DNA of 38,481 nt from Streptomyces sp. SPB074 (GCF_000154905.1 NZ_GG770539.1:5876081-5914561), one strand, 5' to 3'; positions 8,710-17,518 are shown, counted from the stretch's first letter. Numbers and translations: made by a program. Notes: a model not told the origin generated them from the sequence alone.

Positions 8710-9732
8710 TCAGGCCGGGGCCGGGCCCGTCGACTCGCGGACGACGAGCTCCACGGGGAGCGGCGCCGTCGCGGGCTCCGCGCCGTCCAGGAGGGCGAGC
8801 AGGGCGGCCATGCCCCGCGCGCCGAACTCCTCGGCGTGCAGCCGCACCGTGGTCAGCTCCGGGTCGAGGGCCCGGGCGAGCGTGAGATCGTCCACCCCCG
8901 TGACCGAGAGATCACCCGGGACGCGGAGACCGAGCCCGCGCGCCGCCTTCAGCACCCCCGCCGCCATCAGGTCGTCGTCGCACACCACCGCCGTCGGCCG
9001 CCCGGGCGCGTCGAGCAGGCGCAGCGCCGCCTCGCGCGCGCCCGCGACCGACAGGGGGGCCCGCACCCGGCTCAGCTCCGCCCCGGCGAGCGCCCCGGCG
9101 AGCGCCCCGGCCCGGCTCGTGAACGTCCAGGAGTCCACGTCGGCGCCGAGGTGCGCGAAACGCCGGTGGCCCAGCGCCCGCAGGTGCGCGGCGACCTGGC
9201 GCATCCCCTCGGCGAGGGCGAGGTTGACCGTGGCGGTACGGGGGCGGGGGAGCGGTTCGGCGTCGAGCATCACGAGCGGCAGCGTGTCCCCGCGGATCGC
9301 GGCGAGCGCGTCCGCCGCCATCGAGGAGGCGAGCACGCCGTCGAGCGCCGCGCGGGCCGAGCCGAAAGGATCGCGCGCGGGCCCGATGCCCTCCGGCGAG
9401 GGATAGAGCACGAGCCCCGTCCCGTGCGCGGCGGCGACCCGCGCGGCCCCCGTGTACACCCCGGCGAAGAACTCGCTGGTCAGCGCGGGGACGACGAGCA
9501 GCGCCGTTCGCGCCCGGCCGAGCCGCAGATTCCGGGCCGCCAGGTTCGGCCGGTACCCGAGCCCGTCCGCCGCCTCCCGCACCCGCGCGGCGGTCGCGGC
9601 CCCGACCCGCCCCCGCCACTTCCCGCTCAGCACGAGCGACACGGCCGCCTGCGAGACCCCGGCCGCACGGGCCACGTCGCGGCTGGTGGGACGGGACCCG
9701 GAGTGGGGCGAAGGGCTGCCTGGGACGGGCAC
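8710..9732 (-). CDS. LacI-family transcriptional regulator
   Basis: A 340-residue DNA-binding repressor. The N-terminal helix-turn-helix is typical (TSRDVARAAGVSQAAVSLVL, about residues 16-35), followed by the hinge-helix region and a periplasmic-binding-protein-like effector domain ending in DDLMAAGVLKAARGLGLRVP and SVTGVDDL. Start is GTG 9732 with GAGGAG about 6 nt upstream. It is transcribed divergently from an MFS transporter, with 87 bp between the two starts, and probably represses that gene and itself. The ligand is unknown. From memory, this pair also lies between prcA and pafA in S. coelicolor. A 12-bp tandem repeat in the gene encodes an AGALAGALAGA stretch. Confidence 0.92.
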   Translation of the reverse strand: MPVPGSPSPHSGSRPTSRDVARAAGVSQAAVSLVLSGKWRGRVGAATAARVREAADGLGYRPNLAARNLRLGRARTALLVVPALTSEFFAGVYTGAARVAAAHGTGLVLYPSPEGIGPARDPFGSARAALDGVLASSMAADALAAIRGDTLPLVMLDAEPLPRPRTATVNLALAEGMRQVAAHLRALGHRRFAHLGADVDSWTFTSRAGALAGALAGAELSRVRAPLSVAGAREAALRLLDAPGRPTAVVCDDDLMAAGVLKAARGLGLRVPGDLSVTGVDDLTLARALDPELTTVRLHAEEFGARGMAALLALLDGAEPATAPLPVELVVRESTGPAPA

Positions 9733-9770
9733 GGTACTCCTCGGCGGCTGGACCGGTGGGCCACGTCATG

Positions 9771-9799
9771 GTACGTATGGGCCGCGAAGTTATACGTAC
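9771..9799. promoter_or_regulatory. Paired palindromes: candidate LacI-family operator
   Basis: GTACGTAT (9771-9778) and ATACGTAC (9792-9799) form an 8-bp inverted repeat. Each contains the palindrome TACGTA. Their centres are 21 bp apart, about two helical turns, inside the 87-bp divergent promoter region. This fits a regulator acting on both genes. Confidence 0.5.
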
Positions 9800-9819
9800 A
9801 ACCGAGGGGTGGGACGGCG

Positions 9820-11025
9820 ATGGCGAACGGATACGCGGAGGTGCTGCGGGCTCCGCACGCGAGCCGGCTGCTCTCCTCGACACTCCTGGGGCGGCTGCCC
9901 AACGCCGTCGGGCACCTCGCGATCGTCGTGTACGTGCGCGAGCAGGGCGGCGGCTACGCCCTCGCCGGAGCCCTCGCCGCCGTCTACGGGCTCGCGACCG
10001 CCGCCGGGCAGCCGCTCCTGGGCCGCGCCGTGGACCTGCGCGGCCAGCGCGCCGTGCTGCTGCCCGCCGCGCTCCTCTCCGCGCTCGCCATGGCGGCCTT
10101 CGCGCTCACCGGCATCACGGCCCGCCCCCTCGCCTACCTCCTCGCCGCCCTCGCCGGGCTCACCACGCCGCCCCTGGAGGGCGCGCTGCGCGCCCTGTGG
10201 CCGAGCGTCCTGCGCCGCGAGGACCGCGTGCACACCGCGTACGCGCTCGAAGCGGTGGCCCAGGAGGTCATGTTCACCGTCGGCCCGCTCCTCGTCACCC
10301 TCCTGGTCGCGCTCCGCTCGGCCACCGCCGCGCTCCTCGTCGTCAACGCGCTCGGCGTGCTGGGCGCCCTCTCCGTCGTCCTCTCCGCGCCCTCGCGCGC
10401 CTGGCGCGGCACCGCGCGCGAGGCACACTGGCTCGGCGCGCTCCGCTCACCCGGACTCCTCGCCCTGCTGGGCGCCTTCCTCTTCGTCGGCGTCGCCCTC
10501 GGCTCCATCACCGTCTCCGCGCTCGCCTACGCCGACGGGGCGGGCGGCGAGACGGCGTACGGGTGGATCATGGCCGCGCTCGGCGGCGGCGCGCTCGTCG
10601 GCGGCATCGCCTACGGCGCGCGCACGTGGACGGGGCGCCCCGAGCCCCGGCTGCGCCTCCTCGTCGCCCTGCTCGGGCTCGGCTACCTGCCGCTGCTGCT
10701 GATCCCGGGCCGATGGGCGATGACCGGGCTCGCGCTGCTCGCCGGGGTCTTCCTCGCCCCCGCGCTCGCCTGCGCCTTCGTCGCGGTCGACCGGCACGCC
10801 CCGCGCGGCACCGTCACCGAGGCGTTCTCCTGGCTCGTCACCACCTTCGGCGTGGGCAACGCGCTCGGCGCCGCGCTCGCCGGACCGGCGCTCGACGCGG
10901 GCGGCCCGCGCGCCGGCTTCGCCGTGGCGGCCTGCGGCGGCGCGCTCGCCGCGCTCGTCCTCGCCGTCACCGCGCCGGTCATGGCGGGCCGCACGGACCC
11001 GGGCGCCGCGCCCGGAACGGCCTGA
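9820..11025 (+). CDS. MFS transporter
   Basis: A 401-residue integral membrane protein with about 12 hydrophobic segments and an MFS-type layout: two six-helix halves joined by a polar loop near residues 190-205 (SAPSRAWRGTAREAHW). The loop after helix 2 carries GRAVDLRGQR, like the MFS signature. Start is ATG 9820 with GAGGGG upstream. It is divergent from the LacI-family gene, so a sugar, nucleoside or drug substrate regulated by that protein is possible, but the substrate cannot be read from the sequence. Nothing in it suggests a direct part in pupylation. Confidence 0.88.
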   Translation: MANGYAEVLRAPHASRLLSSTLLGRLPNAVGHLAIVVYVREQGGGYALAGALAAVYGLATAAGQPLLGRAVDLRGQRAVLLPAALLSALAMAAFALTGITARPLAYLLAALAGLTTPPLEGALRALWPSVLRREDRVHTAYALEAVAQEVMFTVGPLLVTLLVALRSATAALLVVNALGVLGALSVVLSAPSRAWRGTAREAHWLGALRSPGLLALLGAFLFVGVALGSITVSALAYADGAGGETAYGWIMAALGGGALVGGIAYGARTWTGRPEPRLRLLVALLGLGYLPLLLIPGRWAMTGLALLAGVFLAPALACAFVAVDRHAPRGTVTEAFSWLVTTFGVGNALGAALAGPALDAGGPRAGFAVAACGGALAALVLAVTAPVMAGRTDPGAAPGTA

Positions 11026-11119
11026 GCGGGGAAGGACCGGGCAGGTCGCGCGGGCACCGCCCGGGAAAAATGATCCGAACCCTCACGCCCGAGCCGGTTT
11101 CAGGAAGTGGCCCGAGGCG

Positions 11120-11125
11120 TAATGT
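11120..11125 (+). promoter_or_regulatory. -10 element placing pafA as a leaderless transcript
   Basis: TAATGT ends 6 nt before the pafA ATG (11132), and no good Shine-Dalgarno sequence is present. This spacing puts the expected transcription start at or next to the start codon. Confidence 0.5.
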
Positions 11126-11131
11126 TCAAGC

Positions 11132-12493
11132 ATGGACCGCCGCATTTTCGGGCTGGAGAACGAGTACGGCGTCACGTGCACGTTCCGGGGACAGCGCCGT
11201 CTGTCTCCGGACGAAGTGGCGCGGTACCTCTTCCGCCGTGTCGTGTCATGGGGCCGCAGCAGCAATGTCTTCCTGCGCAACGGCGCCCGGCTCTACCTGG
11301 ACGTGGGCTCGCATCCGGAATACGCCACCCCCGAATGCGACAACATCACCGAACTGGTGACCCACGACAAGGCCGGTGAGCGCATCCTCGAAGGACTGCT
11401 CACCGACGCGGAACGCCGCCTGCACGAGGAGGGAATCGCGGGCGACGTCTATCTCTTCAAGAACAACACCGACTCAGCGGGCAACTCCTACGGCTGCCAC
11501 GAGAACTACCTCGTGGCCCGGCACGGGGAGTTCTCCCGGCTCGCCGACATCCTCATTCCCTTCCTCGTCACCCGGCAGTTGCTCTGCGGGGCCGGAAAGG
11601 TGCTCCAGACGCCCCGGGGCGCCGTCTTCTGCGTCAGCCAGCGCGCGGAGCACATCTGGGAGGGCGTCAGCTCGGCGACCACCCGTTCCCGGCCGATCAT
11701 CAACACCCGGGACGAGCCGCACGCCGACGCCGAGCGCTACCGCAGGCTGCACGTCATCGTCGGTGACTCGAACATGTCCGAGACCACCATGCTCCTCAAG
11801 GTCGGGGCCACCGACCTGGTGCTGCGCATGATCGAGGCCGGCACGGTCATGCGCGACCTCACCCTGGAGAACCCGATCCGGGCGATCCGCGAGGTCAGCC
11901 ACGACATCACCGGCCGCCGCAAGGTGCGCCTCGCGAGCGGCAGGGAGGCCTCCGCGCTGGAGGTCCAGCGCGAGTACTACGAGAAGGCGCTCGACTTCTG
12001 CGAGCGCCGCGGCATCAACACGGGAACCGTCGCCCAGGTCCTCGAACTGTGGGGCCGCACCCTCGACGCGATCGAGTCGGAGGACCTCGACCGGATCGGT
12101 ACCGAGATCGACTGGGTCATGAAGTACAAGCTGATCGAGCGGTACCGCGCCAAGCACAACATGACGATGTCGAATCCGCGGGTCGCGCAGATAGACCTCG
12201 CCTATCACGACATCCACCGCCGCCGGGGGCTCTACTACCTCCTGGAGAAGAAGGGACAGGCCGCGCGGATCTGCAACGACCTGCGCATCTTCGAGGGCAA
12301 ATCCGTTCCCCCGCAGACCACGCGGGCGCGGCTGCGCGGCGATTTCATCCGCCGCGCGCAGGAGCAGCGACGCGATTTCACGGTGGACTGGGTGCACCTC
12401 AAGCTCAATGACCAGGCGCAGCGCACGGTGCTGTGCAAAGACCCCTTCCGGTCGGTCGACGACCGGGTGGAGAAGCTCATCGCCGGAATGTGA
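11132..12493 (+). CDS. pafA: Pup-protein ligase PafA
   Basis: A 453-residue ATP-dependent ligase that forms the isopeptide bond between the Pup C-terminal glutamate side chain and substrate lysines. It shares the fold of Dop but lacks the Dop loop. Visible motifs are GLENEYG (Mg/ATP), Asp57 in [18 protein letters not shown] (the catalytic-base region), [18 protein letters not shown] and [19 protein letters not shown]. Start is ATG 11132, probably leaderless. The gene is separated from the rest of the pupylation genes by the LacI/MFS pair. A strong terminator follows at 12553-12587. Confidence 0.97.
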   Translation: MDRRIFGLENEYGVTCTFRGQRRLSPDEVARYLFRRVVSWGRSSNVFLRNGARLYLDVGSHPEYATPECDNITELVTHDKAGERILEGLLTDAERRLHEEGIAGDVYLFKNNTDSAGNSYGCHENYLVARHGEFSRLADILIPFLVTRQLLCGAGKVLQTPRGAVFCVSQRAEHIWEGVSSATTRSRPIINTRDEPHADAERYRRLHVIVGDSNMSETTMLLKVGATDLVLRMIEAGTVMRDLTLENPIRAIREVSHDITGRRKVRLASGREASALEVQREYYEKALDFCERRGINTGTVAQVLELWGRTLDAIESEDLDRIGTEIDWVMKYKLIERYRAKHNMTMSNPRVAQIDLAYHDIHRRRGLYYLLEKKGQAARICNDLRIFEGKSVPPQTTRARLRGDFIRRAQEQRRDFTVDWVHLKLNDQAQRTVLCKDPFRSVDDRVEKLIAGM

Positions 12494-12552
12494 CCGGCTG
12501 TTTGTGAAACAGGGCGGCTTTCTTTTCCCTGTGCCGAGCGGCCGAAACCTGT

Positions 12553-12587
12553 GGAAAAGCCGGGCGCGCGCTGTGCCCGGCTTTTCC
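12553..12587 (+). terminator. Terminator after pafA
   Basis: A perfect 13-bp stem (GGAAAAGCCGGGC 12553-12565 / GCCCGGCTTTTCC 12575-12587) with a 9-nt loop, 60 nt after the pafA stop. It has an A-rich 5' arm and a T-rich 3' arm, like an intrinsic terminator. Confidence 0.8.
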
Positions 12588-12729
12588 GGTGTCTCCGCCG
12601 CCGGCTTCACCGCCCCTGAGCTGCCCGTTTCCCCGCCGGAGCGCGCGCCGGGAGCGGCCCCCGCGCGGCCCGTGCGCGCAGCTCGCTGAAAAGCGCCGCC
12701 GCGTTCCCTGCCGCCGTGGGGGAAGGGCC

Positions 12730-12735
12730 TAGAGT
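12730..12735 (+). promoter_or_regulatory. Putative -10 element of the FKBP lipoprotein gene
   Basis: TAGAGT lies 34 nt before the GTG start at 12770, which itself has GGGGAT as ribosome-binding site. The -35 is unclear. Confidence 0.35.
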
Positions 12736-12769
12736 GACGGAACCGTATCCGCAACTCTCTGGGGATCTT

Positions 12770-13795
12770 GTGCATCGCCGACTCGCAGCCCTCATCATCG
12801 TGCCCGCCCTGGCACTCGTCGCCACCGCCTGCGGTGGTGACGACGACAGCAAGGACAAGGCCGATTCGTCCAGCTCGCCCTCGGCGTCCGCTCCCGCCGG
12901 GTCGAAGGCACCCGAGCCGGTCTCCTCGGCCTCGCCGATGCCCACGGTCTCCGGCGCCAAGGACAAGCAGCCCACGATCACGATCCCCAAGGGCGAGCCC
13001 ACCAAGAAGTTCGTCGTCCACTCCGAGAGCGCGGGCGACGGCAAGACCGTGAAGAAGGGCGACTTCGTCTCCTTCGACTTCACCGGCAAGATCTGGAAGG
13101 GCGACAAGAAGTTCGGCTCGACCTACGAGAAGGGCGGCAAGCCCCAGGTCATCAAGGCCGGCTCGACGGGCATCATCCCCGCCTTCGCGCAGTCCCTCGC
13201 CGGGCACAAGGAGGGCGAGCGCGTCCTCGTCGTCGCCCCGCCCGCCGCCGGCTTCGGCGCCCAGGGCAACCAGCAGGCCGGGGTCGCCCCCGACGACACC
13301 CTCGTCTTCGTCGTGGACATCAACAAGATCGTCCCCCTCTCCGAGGTCAAGGGCTCGCAGGCGTCGATCCCCTCCGACCTGCCGCAGGTCAAGGTGGACG
13401 ACAAGACCCACAAGGCCGACATCACGATCCCGAAGAACGACCCGCCCACGAAGCTCACCACCAAGGTGCTCATCCAGGGCAAGGGCGAGGAGATCGCCGA
13501 CGGCGACAACGTGATCATGGACTACAGCGGCGCCGCCTGGAAGCTCAACGAGGGCAAGAAGCCCGCGACCCTCTTCGACGCCTCCGCCAACCGGGGCGAG
13601 CCCTTCGTGACGCCGATCGGCACCGGCGCCGTCATCCCCGGCTGGGACAAGGGCCTCGTCGGCAAGCACGTCGGCGACCGCGTCCTCCTCGTCATCCCGC
13701 CGGCCGACGGCTACGGCGACCAGGCCCAGGGCGACACCCTGCCGGCCAAGTCCACGCTCGTCTTCGCCGTCGACATCGTCGGCGCCGCGAAGTGA
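12770..13795 (+). CDS. Lipoprotein with two tandem FKBP-type PPIase domains
   Basis: Predicted extracytoplasmic peptidyl-prolyl cis-trans isomerase, 341 residues. Start GTG 12770 is chosen because it gives a standard signal peptide (HRR, then a hydrophobic core) ending ATAC, a lipobox-like site. The next residues are Gly/Asp-rich and a disordered Ser/Pro linker follows. Two FKBP folds come next: the first with KGDFVSFDFTGKIW and PAFAQSLAGHKEGERVLVV, the second with DGDNVIMDYSGAAW and IPGWDKGLVGKHVGDRVLLVIPP. The second keeps more of the canonical active-site signature; the first is more divergent and may have lower activity. It is upstream of a cytosolic FKBP reading frame, so three FKBP domains lie in a row. 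Confidence 0.9.
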   Translation: MHRRLAALIIVPALALVATACGGDDDSKDKADSSSSPSASAPAGSKAPEPVSSASPMPTVSGAKDKQPTITIPKGEPTKKFVVHSESAGDGKTVKKGDFVSFDFTGKIWKGDKKFGSTYEKGGKPQVIKAGSTGIIPAFAQSLAGHKEGERVLVVAPPAAGFGAQGNQQAGVAPDDTLVFVVDINKIVPLSEVKGSQASIPSDLPQVKVDDKTHKADITIPKNDPPTKLTTKVLIQGKGEEIADGDNVIMDYSGAAWKLNEGKKPATLFDASANRGEPFVTPIGTGAVIPGWDKGLVGKHVGDRVLLVIPPADGYGDQAQGDTLPAKSTLVFAVDIVGAAK

Positions 13796-13868
13796 GCCCG
13801 CGCGGCGGCGTACGGCCCCCGTGCGCGTCCCGCCGCGCGAGCCGGTGACAGACTGGGCCACGAACAAC

Positions 13869-13900
13869 GGACCGCCCCGCCGCCCTCGGCGGGGCGGTCC
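13869..13900 (+). terminator. Terminator between the two FKBP genes
   Basis: A perfect 14-bp stem (GGACCGCCCCGCCG 13869-13882 / CGGCGGGGCGGTCC 13887-13900) with loop CCCT. It lies 24 nt before the next start codon. A looser GCGCGGCGG/CCGCCGCGC pair (13800-13808/13830-13838) lies upstream. Confidence 0.7.
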
Positions 13901-13924
13901 TCCTGCCAACACTGGAGCACAGAC

Positions 13925-15295
13925 GTGAGCATCGAGAAGCCCGAGGTCGACTTCCCCGGTGGCGAGCCCCCGGCGGACCTGGAGATCAAGGACATCTGGG
14001 AGGGCGACGGTCCCGAGGCGAAGGCCGGGGACAACGTCCGCGTCCACTACGTGGGTGTCGCTTTCTCCACCGGCGAGGAGTTCGACGCGAGCTGGAACCG
14101 CGGCGTGCCGCTCGCCTTCCCGCTCGGCGCCGGCCGCGTCATCGCGGGCTGGGACCAGGGCGTGCAGGGCATGAAGGTCGGCGGCCGCCGCCAGCTCATC
14201 ATCCCGCCGCACCTCGCCTACGGCAGCCAGTCGCCGAGCCCGCAGATCAAGCCCAACGAGACGCTCATCTTCGGTCGTCCCGGACGCACAGCGGAAACGG
14301 TCCCCGCACCCGCGGGGGCGTCCCCGGCAGAAAGGGCGTCGATGGCGATTGCCAAGGCCGAGCGGCTCATGAACCTCGCGCTGTGCCTGCTCGGGACCCG
14401 CAGGCCGCTGAGCAAGCGCGAACTGCGCGAGTCCATCGAGGCGTACCTCGAAGCCGCCTCGGACGAGGCGTTCAACCGCATGTTCGAGCGCGACAAGGAC
14501 GATCTGCGCGAACTCGGCCTCGTCATCGAGACGGTCGAAGGACTCGACGGCGACATCGGCTACCGCGCGGGCCGCGACAGCAACCGCCTGCCGCCCGTCA
14601 CGCTCGACGCCGAGGAGGCCGCGGCCCTCGGGCTCGCGGCGAAGGTCTGGCAGCAGGCCCGGCTCGCCGGAGCCGCCAGCGGGGCCCTCCAGAAGCTCCG
14701 CGCGGCCGGGCTCCCCGAGGACGTCGACCCCTACGGCGCCCACTCCGCGCTCGAACCCCGCATCCCCGTGCACGAGGCCGCCTTCGAACCCCTCATGCTC
14801 GCCTGCCGCGACCGCCGCCCCGTCGTCTTCGACTACCGCAAGTCCACCGCGCCGCGCCCCGAGTCCCGGCACGTCGAGCCCTGGGCCCTGGAGTGCTGGC
14901 GCGGCCACTGGTACCTCGCCGGGTACGACCGCGAGCGCGGCGCCGAGCGCGTCTTCCGCCTCTCCCGGATCACCGGCCGGGTCCGCGCCACGCGCGGTGC
15001 CTTCACCAGCGAGGTCCCCCCGGTCGTCACCGTCCGCGAGACCGTCGCCGCCTGGGCCGGGGAGAACGCCGACCGCAGCGCCTTCATCCGGCTGCGCGCC
15101 GGCTCCGGCTACCCGCTGCGCGCCAAGGCCATCCACGTGCGCTCCGTGGACGGCGAGTGGGACGAGCTGGAGATCCCCTACGGGCACGGGCTCGACGCCT
15201 GGCTCGTCGAGTTCGGCCCCGACGTGCTCGTCCTCGAACCGGCCGAGCTGCGCGCGGACGTGCTCGACCGGCTGCGGGCCGTGGCCGGGAGCTGA
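13925..15295 (+). CDS. pafB: FKBP-type PPIase fused in frame to the WYL regulator PafB
   Basis: One 456-residue frame covers what are normally two genes. Residues 1-116 are a small cytosolic FKBP (start GTG 13925, GGAG at 13913) with VHYVGVAFSTGEEFDASW and IAGWDQGVQGMKVGGRRQL. It breaks off at ETLIF, where the family's last strand (FVVDL) and stop should follow. A 23-residue linker then leads to Met140 (ATG 14342), the usual PafB start MAIAKAERLMNLALCLLG, preceded by AAAGGG. PafB continues with its helix-turn-helix, the WYL motif (HWYLAGYD) and a C-terminal domain. PafB with PafC activates DNA-damage genes in mycobacteria. Free PafB could still be made from 14342. One extra G at 14273-14274 would also explain the fusion. 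Confidence 0.8.
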   Translation: MSIEKPEVDFPGGEPPADLEIKDIWEGDGPEAKAGDNVRVHYVGVAFSTGEEFDASWNRGVPLAFPLGAGRVIAGWDQGVQGMKVGGRRQLIIPPHLAYGSQSPSPQIKPNETLIFGRPGRTAETVPAPAGASPAERASMAIAKAERLMNLALCLLGTRRPLSKRELRESIEAYLEAASDEAFNRMFERDKDDLRELGLVIETVEGLDGDIGYRAGRDSNRLPPVTLDAEEAAALGLAAKVWQQARLAGAASGALQKLRAAGLPEDVDPYGAHSALEPRIPVHEAAFEPLMLACRDRRPVVFDYRKSTAPRPESRHVEPWALECWRGHWYLAGYDRERGAERVFRLSRITGRVRATRGAFTSEVPPVVTVRETVAAWAGENADRSAFIRLRAGSGYPLRAKAIHVRSVDGEWDELEIPYGHGLDAWLVEFGPDVLVLEPAELRADVLDRLRAVAGS

Positions 15296-15362
15296 ACGGA
15301 CCCGCCCGCCACCGCGACCCCCGCGGCCGGCCACGCCCGCGACCACGAGAAGGAGGAGGCAC

Positions 15363-16319
15363 ATGGTGGCCAACGCCATCGACCAGACCCGGCGGATGCT
15401 CTCGCTCGTCACCTACCTGCGCGAGCGCCCGGGCGCCTATGTCGCCGACGTGGCCCGCGCCTTCGGCATCACCGAGGACGAACTCATCTCCGACCTCGAC
15501 GTGCTGCCGCTGTGCGGCACCAGCTTCCGCGGCGGCGACCTGCTCGACATCGACACCGACGGCGAGCGGATCTGGTGGCACAACCCCGACGACGTCGCGG
15601 CCCCGCTCCGGCTCGCCGCCGACGAGGCCACCGCGCTCCTCGTCGCGGCCCGCGCCGTCACGACCCTGCCCGGGCTGCGCGAGAGCGACCGGCAGGCCCT
15701 GCTGCGCGCGACCGCCAAGCTGGAGACCGCTGCGGGGGACACGGCCGGGGCGAGCAGCAGGCTCTCGGTCACCTTCGAGTCCGAGGGCGGCGTCTTCGCC
15801 GAGGTGGACCGGGCCATCGCGGAGCGGCGCCGCCTGTGGCTGCGCTACTACTCGCCCGCGCGCGACGAGCTGACCGAGCGCGAGGTGGACCCCATCCGGC
15901 TCTTCGCCGTGGGCCACACCTACATGGAGGCGTGGTGCCGCCTCTCCGAGGACCGGCGCACCTTCCGCCTCGACCGCGTCGCCGCGATCCGCATCCTCGA
16001 CGAGCCCTCCGCGCCCCCCGAGATGGAACTGCGCGACCTGTCGGCCGGGCTCGTGCAGCCCGCGGCCGACGACCCCGAGGTCACGGTGGAGGTCGCGCCC
16101 GCCGGGCGCTGGGTCGCCGAGTACTACCCGCACGACAAGGCCGAGGAACTCCCCGACGGCGGACTGCGCATCACGCTGCGCACCCCCGATCCGGCGTCCC
16201 TGCGCCGACTCGCGCTCCGGCTCGGCGCCGACGGCCGCATCGTCGCGCCGGACGAGCTCGCCACGAGCGCCCGCGAGGCGGCACGGCAGGCCCTCGCGGC
16301 ATACGGCGCGGAGCGGTGA
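15363..16319 (+). CDS. pafC: WYL-domain transcriptional regulator PafC
   Basis: A 318-residue partner of PafB. Start is ATG 15363 with GAAGGAGGAGG just upstream. An N-terminal winged-helix region (about residues 1-60, LSLVTYLRERPGAYVADVAR) is followed by a WYL-type domain around residues 140-215 in which the motif is degenerate (TYMEAWCRLSEDRRTFRLDR), and by a C-terminal extension domain. Established work in mycobacteria shows PafBC binding RNA polymerase at promoters with a TGTCR element; the same role is inferred here. It follows pafB by 67 nt in one direction, consistent with an operon. Confidence 0.93.
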   Translation: MVANAIDQTRRMLSLVTYLRERPGAYVADVARAFGITEDELISDLDVLPLCGTSFRGGDLLDIDTDGERIWWHNPDDVAAPLRLAADEATALLVAARAVTTLPGLRESDRQALLRATAKLETAAGDTAGASSRLSVTFESEGGVFAEVDRAIAERRRLWLRYYSPARDELTEREVDPIRLFAVGHTYMEAWCRLSEDRRTFRLDRVAAIRILDEPSAPPEMELRDLSAGLVQPAADDPEVTVEVAPAGRWVAEYYPHDKAEELPDGGLRITLRTPDPASLRRLALRLGADGRIVAPDELATSAREAARQALAAYGAER

Positions 16320-16428
16320 GGCCCCGCAGACCCGCCGCCCCCGCCCCCGGCGGCGGGCCCGCCCGGGACGCCACGCCGGCCGCCCCCGAGGGCACGCCCG
16401 CCCGAGACAGCGAGAGGGAGACAGCCCC

Positions 16429-16692
16429 GTGACGTCCGCCGAAGGAATCCTCGAAGCCGCGACCGGCACCGAGGGGCGCCTCTACCGCGCCGCGTGCCCC
16501 GAGTGCCGGGCCCGCTTCGAGCTGTCCGCCGAGGCGCTTCGGCTCGCCATCGGCGGCAGCCGCAAGACCACCTTCTACTCCTTCACGTGCCCCGAGTGCG
16601 GCGCGTCGGTCCGCAAACCGGCGGGGGAGCGCATTGTGGAACTGCTCACAGCGGGCGGCGTCAGCACCCTGCGGCTGCACTCCGCCCTCTGA
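16429..16692 (+). CDS. Small zinc-ribbon protein, function unknown
   Basis: 87 residues, start GTG 16429 with GAGAGGGAGA upstream. Two CPEC knuckles (residues about 23-26 and 54-57) about 28 residues apart form a four-cysteine zinc-ribbon pattern. The flanking text is basic and polar (RLAIGGSRKTTFYSF), with a short leucine-rich tail. It lies 109 nt after pafC and before a small membrane protein; from memory, this position is conserved in Streptomyces. DNA or RNA binding is possible, but no function can be assigned. Confidence 0.75.
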   Translation: MTSAEGILEAATGTEGRLYRAACPECRARFELSAEALRLAIGGSRKTTFYSFTCPECGASVRKPAGERIVELLTAGGVSTLRLHSAL

Positions 16693-16718
16693 CCCCCGGC
16701 TCCCCGTACCCAAGAGAC

Positions 16719-16724
16719 TAGGCT
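16719..16724 (+). promoter_or_regulatory. -10 element placing the next small gene as leaderless
   Basis: TAGGCT ends 7 nt before ATG 16732, and no Shine-Dalgarno sequence is seen. Confidence 0.5.
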
Positions 16725-16731
16725 CGCCCCC

Positions 16732-16959
16732 ATGCCCTCGCCCTCCGTGCTCTCCTGGTCCATGCTCGCCGTCGCGCTCGGCTTCGCCGGGCTCGCTGTC
16801 CTCGGGGTTCTCGGGGTACGGGTCTGGATCGAGGTCCGCCGCCTGGGCGCCCAGGTGGCCCGCACCTCGCGGCGGATCGGCGAGGCGACGGGCGAACTGG
16901 AGCGCGCGGCGACCGAACTGGCCCGGACCTCGGGAAGTCTGCCCGCCCAGCGACGGTGA
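16732..16959 (+). CDS. Small single-span membrane protein with coiled coil
   Basis: 75 residues. One hydrophobic helix (about residues 9-31, MLAVALGFAGLAVLGVLGV) is followed by an amphipathic Arg/Glu-rich heptad-like segment (about 35-68, EVRRLGAQVARTSRRIGEA). This resembles small membrane-tethered coiled-coil proteins, similar in layout to DUF948-type proteins, but I do not recognise a family with confidence. It lies between the pafBC group and tatAC; its own -10 suggests independent transcription. Confidence 0.7.
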   Translation: MPSPSVLSWSMLAVALGFAGLAVLGVLGVRVWIEVRRLGAQVARTSRRIGEATGELERAATELARTSGSLPAQRR

Positions 16960-17177
16960 GCCGGCGGTGCAGCGACCTGTCATAATCCGCGACCCGGCAG
17001 GTACGCTGCTGGCGCGGCCCGGAGCGAGGCGCGGGCCGCGACCGGGAATGCGCACACGGATCGTTCCGCGTTCACCTGTGAGCGCTACGATCGCGGAGCG
17101 TACGGAAACCGGACGAGTGCCCGGCTCCCGCTCGCAGCTCCCCATCCCCGCCGCCTCGGTGAGAAGGTAGTACGCCT

Positions 17178-17459
17178 ATGTTCGGAAAGATCGGCGCCCC
17201 CGAGATCATCCTCATCCTCGTCGTCGTGGTGCTCCTGTTCGGCGCGAAGAAGCTTCCCGACATGGCCCGTTCGCTCGGCAAGTCCGCGCGCATCCTCAAG
17301 AGCGAGGCCAAGGCGATGAAGTCCGAGGGCAAGCAGGAGGAGGCCGCCCCGGCCGACCCGCCCGCCGACCAGGCGGTGCCGCGCACCATCCAGGCCGCCC
17401 CCGGCGACGTGACCAGCTCCCGCCCGGTCGCCGAGCCCTCGGACACCACCAAGCGCTGA
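17178..17459 (+). CDS. tatA: Sec-independent translocase subunit TatA
   Basis: 93-residue pore-forming component of the twin-arginine export system. Start is ATG 17178, with GAGAAGG at 17160-17166 as a distant ribosome-binding site. It shows the canonical short N-terminal membrane helix ([21 protein letters not shown]), the FG-KKLP hinge and an amphipathic helix ([19 protein letters not shown]), followed by a disordered Pro/Ala tail. tatC follows after 59 nt, so the two are probably co-transcribed. No tatB gene is seen here; in Streptomyces it usually lies elsewhere. Confidence 0.96.
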   Translation: MFGKIGAPEIILILVVVVLLFGAKKLPDMARSLGKSARILKSEAKAMKSEGKQEEAAPADPPADQAVPRTIQAAPGDVTSSRPVAEPSDTTKR

Positions 17460-17518
17460 GCGCCCACGTGGCGCCGGAGCAGGCCGACGCCACCGTACGC
17501 ACGAGATGAGGACGTGGG

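Noticed and set aside
11474..15412. Very long minus-strand reading frame (about 1312 codons) opposite pafA, the FKBPs and pafB
   Set aside because: Same reason; it spans several well-supported sense genes and intergenic terminators.
17044..17072. GGGAAT-N20-GTT resembling a SigR promoter before tatA
   Set aside because: The spacer is 20 nt, longer than the 18-19 nt expected.
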